Below are positions 10,193 to 21,800 of a stretch of 64,000 nt of DNA, in pieces. The translations under genes and the position numbers were made by a program. The stretch lies in NCBI GenBank assembly GCA_027919835.1, contig JANVFP010000003.1:1240001-1304000 (forward strand), in the 5' to 3' direction. Numbering within the stretch: position 1 is the stretch's first letter; every line of letters starts with the position of its first letter. The stretch is from Lentinula raphanica. Lineage: Eukaryota > Basidiomycota > Agaricomycetes > Agaricales > Omphalotaceae. Below the pieces are notes generated by a model, which saw nothing but the letters and a program-made list of their open reading frames with translations, searched no databases and was not told where the DNA came from.

Positions 10193-12287
10193 ATGAACGT
10201 TATGACCGGTCGTCCTCCAAACTCTACCCAACGCTCTCAGTCAAAACTTGTCGCGTCAGGTAACAAGCGGAAACGTAAGTAACTTCAATGTTCGTTCTTC
10301 ATCCACTTTACCTTCTTTCTATCTAACTTCTCTCTCTCTTCATTAGACATCAATGGAGAAGAACTTCCTGGAGGTCTGGTCATCGTCCGACCCCCATCAT
10401 CTCAAAGCACGCGACCTACTTCCCGTCCTCCATCTCAACCTCCATTAGATCGACCATCTTCATCTAATTCACATCGCCCAAAAGATTCCAATAACCCACT
10501 GCCTCCGCCTGCAAAAAAGTTTCGCGCTGATTCCCAACCTTCAACCTCTGCCAAAGCCAATCCTTCCTTACAACCGCCACCTGGCCCTGGTCCTCCATCA
10601 TTAGCACAGACAAGTCGAACAACAGAGATCGAAGCGGATGTGCGTGCCATGGAAGATGAAGCAGACAATCTTCGTCGTCAAACAAGAGCGAGAAACTTGG
10701 ATCCCGCTCTCAGGCAGGAATATCTTCCGCCTTCTCGTCCACCAGATCCAAAACCTACCACTAATGGACATAGTCGCAAGTCCCGGATAAGGGACATCAC
10801 GCAGGCCTTACCCTCAGCACACTCAGAAAGTCCTATGATTGCTAAGAACAAACGACTACGGGAAGGGGCCATGAATGCTATCCGGGCTTCCTCACAGGAG
10901 CCTGAAGAAGCAGAGTCAAGCGAACGTGGCCGCCAGGACACTGTCAATAGTTCAGCAGCTCGGCGGTCACATAGGCGAACTAGTTCAGTGAATGGGAGAG
11001 GGAAGAGGATAAGTGAATCCTTTGAAGCCACTGGCATACTTTGTACGTCGCGATTTCCCGCAGACTGTATACTCGCAATAATGCATTCTTGTACAGCACA
11101 CCCGCACAGTTCGATATCCGAATCCAGCTTCTTCAAGCATATTGATACCGACATACCAGATAGCGAACGTCTTCTGCTACTCCTAACTTGGTGTACCTCT
11201 CGCTCAGCACAATCCTACGCCTCAAACTCGAGCACGACCCTTCCAACACTTTCTGACCAAGAGGTCACTGTCCTTAACAAGGTTCAACAAGACCTCTTGC
11301 GCCAACTGGCCGATAGAAAGATCGACATTCGCTCGAATTCTCAGTCGCAACCCTCAAGCAGTCAGCCTACTCGGGAGAATGATCAAAACATCTCGAACCG
11401 TAAATACGAGAAGCAGTTTAGCCAGGAAATTCAAGGGTACGTCCTCTTTTTGATTGTTTTCCTTCTTATGTGGCTGATCACTTAATAGAATGGAGCAGGA
11501 GCTCGAGTCATGGAGAAAGGCGAATTATCACTACGAGTCGCTTTTCAAGAAGGAGCATACGAAAATCGAGAAACGAAGGTCGGATATCTCCCACCGCCAA
11601 TCGTTATCAGCCAAAGCCCAAGGCAAACAGAAGGCACCCGATTTTCAAGAAGATTGGAGCTGGCTTCCTTCTGACCACCTTCCTGACTCTCAGCGTTCTG
11701 GGTTTGCCCTTGCCAAAGCAGTATTAGGCATTAGCACCAATCCCTCAGGCTCCACACAGCGGACGAAAACTGGCATTCGTATAGGTAGAGAGGACGCGGA
11801 AGCCAACTTGAGGCAGGAGATATCAGAACTTCCCTTCAACCTAGACACACTGCTTACCCATATCAATGCCGCGCGTGCGACTACAAACGTAGCAGAGTCG
11901 GTCCTAGATGGACGGTTCAAACTCCTCTCTATGGCACTGGCTGCACGCTCAGGAGACTTGCCTGATTCCACACTGTCCGGAACAGCATCCGCATCCACTC
12001 AGATTCTCAATGCCTATCTTCCACCTGGACCTTCTGCTCCACTCCGACCGCTCAGTAACGCACGGGGTATCTTTCGTGCGTTGGCCCGGGTGGATAGTGC
12101 ACGGCCTCGTGGTCAGATTGGGGATGCGGCACGGAGGGCGGCGAGGGAGGTTCATAGGATGGAGGAGAGTGGTATTGCGGGCAGTAGTGAACGACGGTTG
12201 ACGGAGGTGCCGCCGACTCCGAAGAAGGTTCCAATGACGCCGAGGAGAGGGAATACGCCTGGAAGAGGGAATACACCAGGCCGGTAG
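10193..12287 (+). CDS. DSN1: Kinetochore protein Dsn1/Mis13 (MIS12/MIND complex)
   Basis: Three exons: 10193-10274, 10347-11436 and 11489-12287, with introns of 72 and 52 nt. The N-terminal ~150 residues are Pro/Ser/Lys-rich and disordered. The Mis13 core follows with the diagnostic pattern RFPADCILAIMHSC...FKHIDTDIPDSERLLLLLTWC (HI, aliphatic run, WC). A Lys/Glu-rich coiled coil spans the second intron (YEKQFSQEIQ/MEQELESWRK). The C-terminus ends in repeated TPRRGNTPGR, a basic tail with possible CDK-type sites. Dsn1 is the scaffold subunit of the Mis12/MIND complex that links centromere proteins to Ndc80. Start choice: ATG at 10193, with a second in-frame ATG at 10202. It converges with SAP18. 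Confidence 0.85.
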
Positions 12288-12634
12288 ATATCGTGTTGTC
12301 TTTCTCCCTTCAGCTCACTTGCTCTCATGATCTACATTATCCTTATTTCCTATGACTTGCATTTCTACTATTCCTATGCTTGGATCTGACTTTTTTCTTG
12401 ATGATACCTAGCCAGTACTGTATCAACTACGACGGTATATGAGGGTTTTACACGTTTATGCCTTGTTTTCATTTGATTTCTTTCAGTCGATACTGTCGTT
12501 CCATTTCGATTTGTGTATTCGCTTGCATGTTCAGTAGTGTACCTAGTGTCTGCAAAAGTGTATAATCATATACCCTTGGAGACGAATACCCCATAAGAAA
12601 AGCACTAGAATACAAGTTGTTTAACACCCTCTCT

Positions 12635-13599
12635 TCAATCATAGTTTGAACCGCGTCTTCGTGGAGAGCTCCTAGAACGAGACCGCGGGCTGCGCCTGCC
12701 TCCTCTTCCACCACGATCGCCCCATCCACGACCTCCTGCTCTTCTAGGCGATCGTGGAGGAGGAACACGATCATCTCTGTCCTCTGCACGACCTCCGCTC
12801 CGACCACCTCTTCCTCTTCCATTCGAATCACCTCGCCAATGACCTCCACCTCTACCTAGTCCTGGTCCTCCCATCTGAGGACCGGCAGCCTTACCCCAAC
12901 CTCCATCACCTCCAGCCTTCCACCCAGGTCCATTTTGAGCGGCACCACCACTCGCAGAGCCTTTAATCGAAAGGTCGCTTCCCATGGTGACATTTTTTGG
13001 CAAGAGAACAGCGAGAAGGAGGAAATCTCCTGGAACGAAACGAAGTTCATCGAGCGTCCGTTCTTCTTTTTCGCGTTCGGTCTGTTCCCGGTTTTCGTCG
13101 TCGGCTTCTTCGAGGAGACGAGGCGCGATGGAAGTAAGGGTGCCTGGTTCGCCTAGGATATCTCGGGAATAGACCAGACCGAGTTCTTTTTGTGAGAATC
13201 TGCCTTTGTTACCAGAGTCGGCGTAGACTGTGCGGAAAGCAAAGCGGGCAAGAGGATGGCGATATTCAGGGACATGAGGAGCCGTTTCTCGAAGAGTGGT
13301 TAATACTTCGCTTAGCGTAGCATCTTTCCTGTTTTTTTAACATTGTTAAGTGTGATTTACTGTATGAGAGCAGGCTGAGACGCACCAAGTGAATATCTGC
13401 TGTTCATCTGTAGTGGGCAGCGTAGAATCCTCGAACAGCGAAAGACGATGGAAACTGCCAATTTTGACAAATGTCCGTATGAGAAACGGTGCTGTCTATG
13501 AGCACTGAGCAAGAATCTCCATGAAGACAGATATTATGAGCATACCTTGTCCCTTGATACAGCGGATTGGCTTGCTGGAGAGGAAGAGTCTACGTCCAT
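12635..13599 (-). CDS. SAP18: SAP18 (Sin3-associated polypeptide / ASAP complex) with RGG/RS tail
   Basis: Exons (minus strand): 13599-13546, 13495-13386 and 13328-12635. After a short N-terminus (MDVDSSSPASQ) the ubiquitin-like SAP18 fold is clear: TAPFLIRTFVKIGSFHR, QQIFTWKDATLSEVLTTL, then HPLARFAFRTVY, YSRDILG and RFVPGDFLLLAVLLPKN, matching the order in animal SAP18. SAP18 binds Sin3-HDAC and, with RNPS1 and Acinus, forms the splicing-linked ASAP complex. Unlike the ~150-residue animal protein, this one continues for ~120 residues of Gly/Arg-rich and then Arg/Ser-rich sequence (GRGRGGRSGGR, RSPRSRSRSSPRRR). Its start lies 161 bp from the NEDD8 start on the other strand, so the promoter is probably shared. 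Confidence 0.9.
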
Positions 13600-13759
13600 G
13601 TTGACTGTTGCCGTCCAAAACCTCCAGAATCTAGTCACGTGTATTATTCGTGCTATCTGGATGAGTCATAGCTTCCTGCTTACTTTCTTTCCGCCACTTA
13701 GATTGTTACTCCCATCCATCGCAATCGCCTCCTCATACGCCTTCTAGTCGCGGCTAATA
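13600..13759. promoter_or_regulatory. Divergent SAP18/NEDD8 promoter
   Basis: Only 160 bp separate the SAP18 and NEDD8 start codons on opposite strands, so both promoters and 5' UTRs must fit here. No TATA box is visible. Sharing is inferred from geometry. Confidence 0.5.
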
Positions 13760-14218
13760 ATGTTGGTCAAAGTTCGGGTTAGTCTTCTCTACTCTTATCC
13801 CGAGTTGGCCTTGTCAAATTGACTTCGTTGCGGGTAGACACTCACGGGCAAACAGGTTCCAATCTTTCGTTCATCACCTCTCGCATGTTTTCTAATCGTG
13901 ATATAGCTGGAAATTGACCTCGAACCTGAATCCAAAGTGAGAAGATTGTGACAACTTTCCAGTCGCGCTCAGCTCATGATGTGGCGTTAGATATTCAGAA
14001 TCAAAGAAAAGGTCGAAGAGCAACAGGGTATCCCACCCCCACAACAGCGTCTTATTTTTAGTGGAAAACAGTTGTACGTGACTATGATCATATTCGCTCA
14101 TCTGTCTGTTCACTCTTTGTTATATTTCAAAAGAGATGACGACAAGACCTTGTCAGAAGCAAATATCACAGCGGGAGCTGTTCTGCATCTCGTCCTCGCT
14201 CTTCGTGGCGGTCAATGA
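13760..14218 (+). CDS. NEDD8: Ubiquitin-like modifier NEDD8/Rub1
   Basis: Five small exons: 13760-13777, 13838-13855, 13907-13936, 13991-14073 and 14134-14218. They encode a 77-residue ubiquitin fold beginning MLVKVRTLTGKQ. It carries the helix [13 protein letters not shown], the hydrophobic patch segment [16 protein letters not shown] and the tail [10 protein letters not shown]. The residue four before the Gly-Gly is Ala (ALRGG), the hallmark that separates NEDD8/Rub1 from ubiquitin (RLRGG). NEDD8 is conjugated to cullins to activate SCF-type ligases. The precursor carries a single extra residue (Gln) after the diglycine, so a one-residue trim by a deneddylase is needed. The first two coding exons are 18 nt each, which automatic predictors may miss. 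Confidence 0.93.
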
Positions 14219-14372
14219 TATAGACATGATATACGTCCTCGCACGCTAACGCACACCGGAATGTATCATCCAACCTTTGCTTGTTATCCCTTGCTATCGA
14301 TCTCGACAATTTGATTCAATCTTACTCAATTTGGCTCGATAAGTTCAGTGCTTCATGGCGTATTCACTTGAA

Positions 14373-15757
14373 TCACAACAAGACACTACAATTCGATTGA
14401 AACTCGTCCAACTGGTCAAACTCGACCTTGCTCTGTTCCTCTGCTGGCCAGCCATGTTTCCGGTCCCTGGTTTGGGCATCAGTTCCCCAATTCAAGTGAA
14501 GAGCGCGCAAGAGAAGACCCACCTTCCTATTTTTGAGTCTTTGGTTCTTGAGCCTCCTGTTGAACCATTCCAGAGCTGTGGCGCCAGGATTCATAGCAGC
14601 TCTTTGCTCTTCGGTCAGTTTGCCGACAGCCTCTGCAATAACGGCACTCTGGTCCGACAAAGGTCGAAGCACGACGGAATTTCCCGGGCGGGTGAAGAAC
14701 ACTTGGGACCATCGATCAAAACCTGCCTGAGCGCCAGGAGGTGGGCTGAACACGAAGAGTGAGTTCCCTTAAACGATCAACTTGATGATTGAAACGTACA
14801 ATACCCGATGGATGTTCGAGTGAAGTATACCACCACTCAACAACGCTAGCGCGTCTCCGACGTTACAGATGGCATGCCCAGGCATAGGCTATGAGAACGG
14901 ATCGCCGTCAATGATGCAGTACGTGATCGTCAAGATCCGCGTTTGCTAACCTTAACATACTGCCATTCATCTACCCCAGGGGGCAGAACCTGCAATCCTC
15001 CCAGCCGATTATGCAAGAAACTCAAACTCCCGAAATCAGTATGAGCTCCGAGTGCTTGTCTACCAGCAGGTAGATTCTTTGGAGCTTTGATCGTTCTGGC
15101 TTCACTGCCGCTGTATTCTTCCAATGAATGAAGCTTTTGCAGTGTACCCTCAGGCAATCCGAGCTTGGCGTTGAACACACCCAGGATGGTGTTGTTGATC
15201 TCAACGGATTTCTTGACGAAGGGGATGATGGTGTTTTCCATGCGATTGTTGACGGTAGAGGGATAGGAGCGCCGAGCTTGCTTGGGCCAGGCTAACGCAT
15301 CGTCTTTGGCGATGTTGATGAATTCGTTCTTGTCAGGTTCCCCATCGGCGTTGACGGCGTTTGCACCTGCGTATTTATACCTGTGATTGCATTGCTGTTG
15401 AGAGGATCTACTATGAAAAAATGCGGTAAACACACCCGAAGGAAGATCCTTCGTTTCCTTGTTCATATTTCATTTTCTCTTCCAACGGTAGCTCCATGGT
15501 TTCCGCACCCATGTCGAACATTCCGTTGACATCTTCTTCGGCACCGTGATTCTTCATACTGATTTCGTATGAGCACGGTCAACGGAAATCATGGGTAATT
15601 TGGACGTTACTTACTACCAGAATCCCAGCGTTGTCGCAGCTTTCCACAATACATCTATCTCCTCCTTGTCGCCTTTCTTAATCAAATCATAGTCGACGAC
15701 CAGAAGGGGATGAGAGGGTACGTTGGCAGGGAATTCCGGATAGGCTGGTACTGGCAT
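14373..15757 (-). CDS. 2-oxoglutarate/Fe(II)-dependent dioxygenase, isopenicillin-N-synthase-like
   Basis: Exons (minus): 15757-15615, 15558-15436, 15380-14951, 14888-14800 and 14745-14373. The N-terminal DIOX_N region reads VVDYDLIKKGD...LWKAATTLGFWYMKNHG. The catalytic half carries the iron ligands H-x-D in GAHTDFGSLSFLHN and the distal His in GGILHSNIHRV. The 2-oxoglutarate-binding Arg-x-Ser lies in AGFDRWSQVFFTRPG. Length about 385 residues, normal for the family. Fungal members oxidise diverse small molecules and the substrate cannot be told from sequence. The first donor was set at GTAAGT (15614) because this restores the conserved GFWYxKNHG; an upstream GT would break it. It lies tail-to-tail with NEDD8 (155 bp). 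Confidence 0.87.
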
Positions 15758-16490
15758 GACAATGATTCAACTTGTTCTGTTTTACTTGCTTGAACAGTCG
15801 GTTAACAAGCCTAGTGGAGGGAGGTCGGCGTTGGTGACTCTGAGAGAAATGGTGGTGTTTATCTACATCATACCAAACCTTATAAGTACATTCTAAAAAC
15901 CTCTCAGACGTGGAATCTCCCAGCGGCTTGACTCGGCGTGGTGAGGGGTTGAACTTCACTCCGGGTACTGGAAAAGTTAAATGGGAAAGCGGAGAATTGT
16001 ATGCCAAATCAATCAACAGAGATCAGACGACGGAATCGAGTGATTCAGAAGACCAGAATAATCTTCATTGGTGGCTTCGCTGACGACTCACGAGAACCAT
16101 TGAACCAGTGAGAGCAGTTCCTCAAGATAGGAAAAGCCGAACTGTGGAATGTGGATCTATTAGTATCATCTTGGAGGCTGGAACGAATGAAAGGTGGGGA
16201 AGCAAGTAGCGGGAATAGGAAGTGCGTCGAAGAACACGTTACCCCAGAGATGCTGCCAGTAATAAGACTCTGGTCGGAACTGAAGATAAGCAGATCCGAA
16301 GAGATTCGAATGGATAGAACAGAAATTCAAGCTAAGCTGGTCATAAGTATGGTCAGGAGGTGAGCGCTTGAGCCCTTGAGGCTTCATCCCGCTGTCCCAG
16401 CTTTCCACGTAGCTCGTGAGCTATCCAAAGGCTAAGATACGCTAGAGCGATGTCCTTCTAGTATCATTGCAGGCTGCGAGCCGTTCTGTC
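15758..16490. repeat. Flank duplicated with the thioesterase gene
   Basis: Sequence downstream of thioesterase copy 1 resembles the sequence at 17610-17850, downstream of copy 2. Both carry an AATCTTCATTGGTGGCTTCG-like block followed by GAGCAGTTCCTCAAGATAGGA. The duplicated unit therefore includes about 400 bp beyond the coding part. No separate gene is supported; frames here are short and differ between copies. The 15.76-16.0 kb end also holds the dioxygenase promoter. Confidence 0.55.
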
Positions 16491-17293
16491 CTACAGCTTC
16501 GTCTTTGGATTAGAAGGCATCATTTTTATGTGAGTTCCGGAGGCCATGATCCGTTTATGATTCTCGTTCCAAATCTGAACAGAATGAATGAGTTGGAATT
16601 AGTACTAAGTGCTAATTTGCTCAAATCTCTCACCTCTGTACGACCAGTAGCAGACCTTCCCCCTGAACTAACACTCGTGTTTACTATTCGGATCGTTTCA
16701 CCACTACGAGGGGAAACGGAATCAGGAAGACTGCAGATAACACATAATCGATGTACTCGCAGTGCTGCGGGTGAATGGAAGACGACGTTCAATGCTTGCG
16801 AAACGCTCACTGCGTAGTCGTCACTATTATGTAGGTCCAACGCTACTAACGCCATGGATGAGCAACTACCCAGCAGTTCATCAGTGAAAAAATCAGCTCA
16901 TATATGAGCTCATAACACATACAAGTCGACGAAGTACGCAAGACATCCGCCATGAACGGTATTAGCTAGGTTGAGCATATCTATACAACGTACTCTGTTA
17001 GGACACGCTCCAGAGGTCAAAAGCTTCGCAGAAGACGGACCTTCATTCACAACGATCTGGATAACAACTTTCCCCTCCAGACGCGATGGCTCTTCTGCCA
17101 TTGACCCAATGCTCACGTCGACGAGCACCATGCTATCCATTATAGATGAAGCGAAGAGTTTCTGTTGTTGGTTATGTGAGGGAGTGTGAATCACGTCGTC
17201 TATGGCTCTCTTGATACGTGTCAAGGCATTTCCACCAACGGTGTTGCGAGTGTAAGGACTGGTGAATGCTGTATCTGAACCTGAGGGGGGCAT
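16491..17293 (-). CDS. Hotdog-fold acyl-CoA thioesterase, copy 1 (ACOT13/PaaI-like)
   Basis: The minus-strand gene starts at MPPSGSDTAFTSPYTRN and is spliced into NLANTVHGGCLAYFVD, the hotdog catalytic motif (T-V-H-G-G with the following Asp). The next segment reads CSSMALVALDLHNSDDYAVS and QALNVVFHSPAAL, then GETIRIVNTSVSSGGRSATGRTE, ending IWNENHKRIMASGTHIK... at TAG 16491. Enzymes of this family hydrolyse acyl-CoA. Introns: one of about 42 nt near 17000-17040, one near 16880-16925, a GC-AG intron at 16760-16704, and one near 16575-16630. The GC donor is needed to keep the frame between PAAL and GETIR. A diverged paralogue lies 0.6 kb upstream. Confidence 0.75.
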
Positions 17294-17911
17294 GCTAATT
17301 AGTAGTAGATAGAGTTTCTAGCAACGCCTACATAACTCTTGTTGGCGTTCAAAAAATTGAATTTTCGGGCACTTCATTGCCGGAAAATGCAGAATATATC
17401 AAACATCGTGATGGCCAGGAGAACAACGTTAAGTTTAACCAAACTTCCGAGGCTTCAGATAAACGGTTACTAGTGAAGATAAGATATGAATGCAGGGATA
17501 AGATAGCGATAAGCTGACAGTATATACAGTGTAATCTTAGTGTAAGTAAGTATGGGAAGGGTTCTAACTTCTGGTCTGACAGGCTTTGAGAATAAACTCA
17601 CAAGGTACTTATGTGTATGACCAGGATAATTTTTATTGGTCGCTTCGCAGAGGAGAACTAGACAGAGCAGTTCCTCAAGATAGGACTCAAAGCCAAAATT
17701 CCGAATAGATCCTTTGAAGATGGCCGGAAAGGACAGAAAGTTATTAGGTTGAAGTACTGGGAAGGCCAGGAGATGATCGATGAGGGTCCATACCACTGTC
17801 CTAGCCTGCCACGTAAGGCCACGTAACTTTTGAATTACGAGACTTGAGTTCATCTGATACGAGAAGACGTACGTTTCCCTTCTATTATTTCAGGCCGCGA
17901 GTGATTGTGTT
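17294..17911. other. Spacer between thioesterase copies
   Basis: This holds the 3' flank of copy 2 (17610-17911, similar to 16045-16490) and the promoter of copy 1. The 127-codon minus-strand frame at 17470-17853 is not conserved in the equivalent region beside copy 1, so I do not call it a gene. Confidence 0.45.
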
Positions 17912-18728
17912 CTACAATTTCGTCTTTGGATTTGAAGGCATCATTTTTATGTGAGTTCCAGAGGCCATGATCCGTTTATGATTGTCGTTCCAAATCTAAG
18001 CACAGGAAATCATGGTATTGAAAAGGTGAGCAGTGATTCATTTCTGATTCTCTGATTCTCTCACCTCTGTTCGGCCAGCAGCAGATCTTCCCCCTGCACT
18101 AACACTCGTGCTTACCATTCGGATCGTTTCCCCACTGCAAGAAAGGAAATCAGGAAGAGAATAGATACTACACGATTGTTATACTCGCAGTGCTGCAGGT
18201 GAGTGAAAGACAACGTTCAATGCTTGCGAAACGCTCAATGCGTAGTCGTCATTATGATGCAGGTCCAATGCTATTAGCGCCGTGGATGAACAACTACCCA
18301 GCAGTTTATCAGTGAACAAATGAGTTCATAGATGAACTTACAATACATACCAGTCGACAAAATACGCAAGACACCCACCATGAACGGTATTGGCTAGGTT
18401 GAGCATATCTATACAACGTACACTGTCAAGAACACCCTGCTCCCAGAGAGGCCAAAAGGTTTGCAAAAGACGGACCTTCGTTTACAACGGTCTGAATCAC
18501 AACTTTCCCCTCCAGACGAGACGGTTCTTCTGCCATTGACCCAATGCTCACGTCAATGAGCACCACGCTATCCATTATTGATGACGCAAAAAGTTTTAGT
18601 TGTCGGTTATGAGAGGGAGTGTGAATCACATCGTCTATAACTCTCTTGATACGTGCCGAAGCAGTTCCACCAACAACATTATGAGTGTAAAAACTTGTGA
18701 ATGTTGTATCTGAACTTGAGGGAGGCAT
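17912..18728 (-). CDS. Hotdog-fold acyl-CoA thioesterase, copy 2 (tandem paralogue)
   Basis: Same gene structure and motifs as copy 1: start MPPSSSDTTFTSFYTHN at 18728, EGPVRCIDMLNLANTVHGGC, CSSTALIALDLHHNDDYALS, QALNVVFHSPAAL, GETIRMVSTSVSAGG, and a C-terminal exon ending at TAG 17912. In this copy the first intron is 49 nt and so breaks the frame unless removed, which proves the intron that copy 1 could have read through. The GC-AG intron is at 18188-18135, in the same place as in copy 1. The coding sequence looks intact, and substitutions concentrate in introns and third positions. Both copies are likely functional. Copy 2 starts 171 bp from the Zn2Cys6 regulator start on the other strand. 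Confidence 0.72.
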
Positions 18729-18898
18729 GCTAAGTAGTTGTCAGTAGCGCCTAATGTATTAGCAGTCAACGTTTCAACATTCATTTCCGAAAAATGCAGA
18801 ATAGTGATGGAGAACCGAGACTGGGCAGCTTCTTGAAGGGGCGCGAAGAAGGAGGCGGAGTTACCGGCCCGGTATTTACTTCTTGGAATTCATCCGCC

Positions 18899-21800
18899 AT
18901 GACGGACTCTGAAGACTCGACTGGCCCTTCGACCTCAATACGACCACGAAAAAGACGCGCTCTTCGAGCATGTAATCAATGCAAGAAGCGCAAAGGTATC
19001 TCTTACTTTACTTGGTGCTGATATAGTGCTCATTAGCTTTCTAGTAAAATGTAAGCTCGTATATGCTTTCATCACTTCGTCTAAGTCTCTAGACAAACCA
19101 TGTACAGGCGACGGTGCTACGATGCCAAACAATATATGCACATCTTGCATCAGTCTCGACCTAGAATGCGAGTATTCTTCGGAGCAAAAGGTACGTTCTC
19201 ACATTAATTACCTCTTGACTTCCATGATCAAACAAACCTACTACAGAGAAGAGGCCCAAAATCCAAGTAATACACCTATCTGGAACCCAATATTCAGTGT
19301 TTACTCAAAAGTTCCTTTACAGACTAGCTCAGCCTTATCTTCGCAATGATGCTCAAGCCCTGGTATCCACGATCCTCTCTTCTCAGCGACTTATCGTCAT
19401 TCCTTCTGACGAAACACTCGTTCGTGAAATTCTGGTTGATCTCGCTACATATGCACGGAGCTTGGAACAGCAACTCGGAAAGCTGCAGGACCAACAATTA
19501 GAACATGTCCCTTCTTCCTCAAGTTCTTACTCGGTTCCAGTTTCTTCGAGGTCATCTACGTTCCCTCTTGTCAACAAACAAAACGAAGAAGAAAAGCCAG
19601 ATTCAATTTCACTTCAAGTTAAGAAGATTGGCCTGGACAAGGACGACCAGTCGTATCAGCGACACGTAGGTTCCTCTAGTCACTTGATGGTTCTGCAGAC
19701 TGCGTTAAAGATACGCGATGAGATGAGCAATGAGAAGCAGAGTCCTGATCCTGTTCAGAGGGAAGGAGAAGAAGTGTGGAACGAGTCTTGGATTCGGCAG
19801 CCCGTATGTTCTCATTTAACGCTATGATTAATCACTCATACTCAATCGTGTCCACTAGTGGCACCACTTTCCACCTGAACCCGAGGACCCCCCTTATATT
19901 TTCCCCCCTGATGATCTTCTTCGAAATTTAATTACCCTATATTTTGACCTCCAGCACTCTATCTATCCTCTACTTCATCGACAGACTTTCGAGAGAGATG
20001 TTTTCGTCAACAACCTTCATCTCACGAACAAACGATTTGGAGGCGTTGTCCTTGCCGTATGCGCTCTAGGATCGCGACTGTCGAATGACCCGCGGAATCT
20101 CTTCGACGGAACGACTGACGAGCGATCTCTAGGATGGAAATATTACAACCAGATTCGTTTACTAGCAAGAACAAACTTCGCAGAACCACCAAATTTGTTT
20201 GAAGTCCAGGTTCTGGCGGTCAGTTTGCTGTCTTATGTCTTGCCCACTGCTCACTTAAGTGTTCATCTCCGAAGTTAGCTCTCCTTTTCATTTTCCCTAC
20301 TCCTATCACCGATGCAGGATGGGCTACATGCGGTCTGGCAGTCCGTCTCGTACTGGAAGTAGGAGCACATCGCAAACAACACATAGTCAATAAGGGGAAG
20401 CAAAATCGAATCGAAGCTGAGCTCTGGAGGCGGGCTTTTTGGTATCTTGCTACGACTGATCTCATCATGAGCATTGCCTTGGGCAGACCCAGATCAATCA
20501 AGGAAGACGAGTAAGCTTCGAAAAACAAAGTATTCAACTGCATCCTGATTAACTGGCAGTTTCGACCTCGAGCTACCTCCTGACTGTGATGATGAATGCT
20601 GGCAAGATCCTCAAAATCCCTTCGTACAACCTCAGGGTCACCCATCACGACAGTCTTTCTGGCATTACAACATGAAGCTTTTGCGTATCGTTGGACTAGT
20701 GAAGGACCACCTGGTAAGTCGCAAAATCGTTGATCGAAACCCATTCTGATTTGAAGCCTGTACAACGTTTCCTATAGTATGCTACACGAAAAGCAGCACC
20801 TTGGGAAAATTCGTCCCCAGAGCGAAACGCAGAGATCGTCATCGAATTTGATTCTGCATTGAACAGTTGGTTAGATGCCCTTCCCGACCACTGTGAGCCC
20901 CGCGTTCGCATTCAATCATTCGGCCGTAAAGTAACTAACTTACTCTATCATAAGTGAAGTGGGACCCTCACCTTCCTGATGACATTGCATTCGCACAACT
21001 GGTCATGCTACATGGAAACTACTACTGGGTTCGCATTCAGACGCATAAACTTTTCATACGCTCCGATTCGCTGTCGACCAGCAGTTTTCCGTCATTGGCG
21101 ATATGCACCAATGCCGCCAGGTCATTTGCGCATATCATACAAGCGTACCATTCTCGTCCCAACTCGTTCATGTTGTCTGTATTCATAGTGAGGAATATGT
21201 TCTCCGCAATTCGCAGTTGATACTGACTACTATGCTCCTTTAGGTCCCAATGTTTCTGAGCGCGACTATCCTGTTGATCAATACGTGGACTAGTTTGCGC
21301 GCAAAGTCGAACCATGATCCTCGAAAGGACATGAACGACGTGTCGAGGATTTTGCAGATTCTCTGCATATATGAAAGGAGGTATGAGCAGTCTTCATCCT
21401 AAATGCTATCCCATTCTCATACTTCCTTACAAGATACGAAATGGCAGGACGTGTCCGGTATGAATATTTTGCTCCCCCTTCGTCATAGACTCATTTCTCC
21501 TTCTTTCCTAGAGAAATGCTTCAGGCTATACTGGGCATTGAACATATTCCTCGACCGATAACAGACAAACCATCCCTGAAACGTCCGAGGAAATCTCACA
21601 CCGTTGCAGCAGTCGACCTTAATTCCTCCAGTAACCGACCAGGGAGTCAGTATCAAGAACCCACGACTGCTCAAGATAGCGCTGGTTGGGCTGACTTCAG
21701 CCATGCGCAACAATCCACTGGTTATCCAAGAGCTCAGAGTGCGGTACGCTCGTCATTTCAAGTTGATGACGCTCGAGATGCTGCTCCAAACTTTCGCTCC

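Noticed and set aside
13000..13172. Plus-strand frames over SAP18
   Set aside because: Antisense shadows of the conserved SAP18 exons.
17470..17853. 127-codon minus frame between the thioesterases
   Set aside because: The equivalent region beside copy 1 does not keep this frame, so it is not under coding selection.
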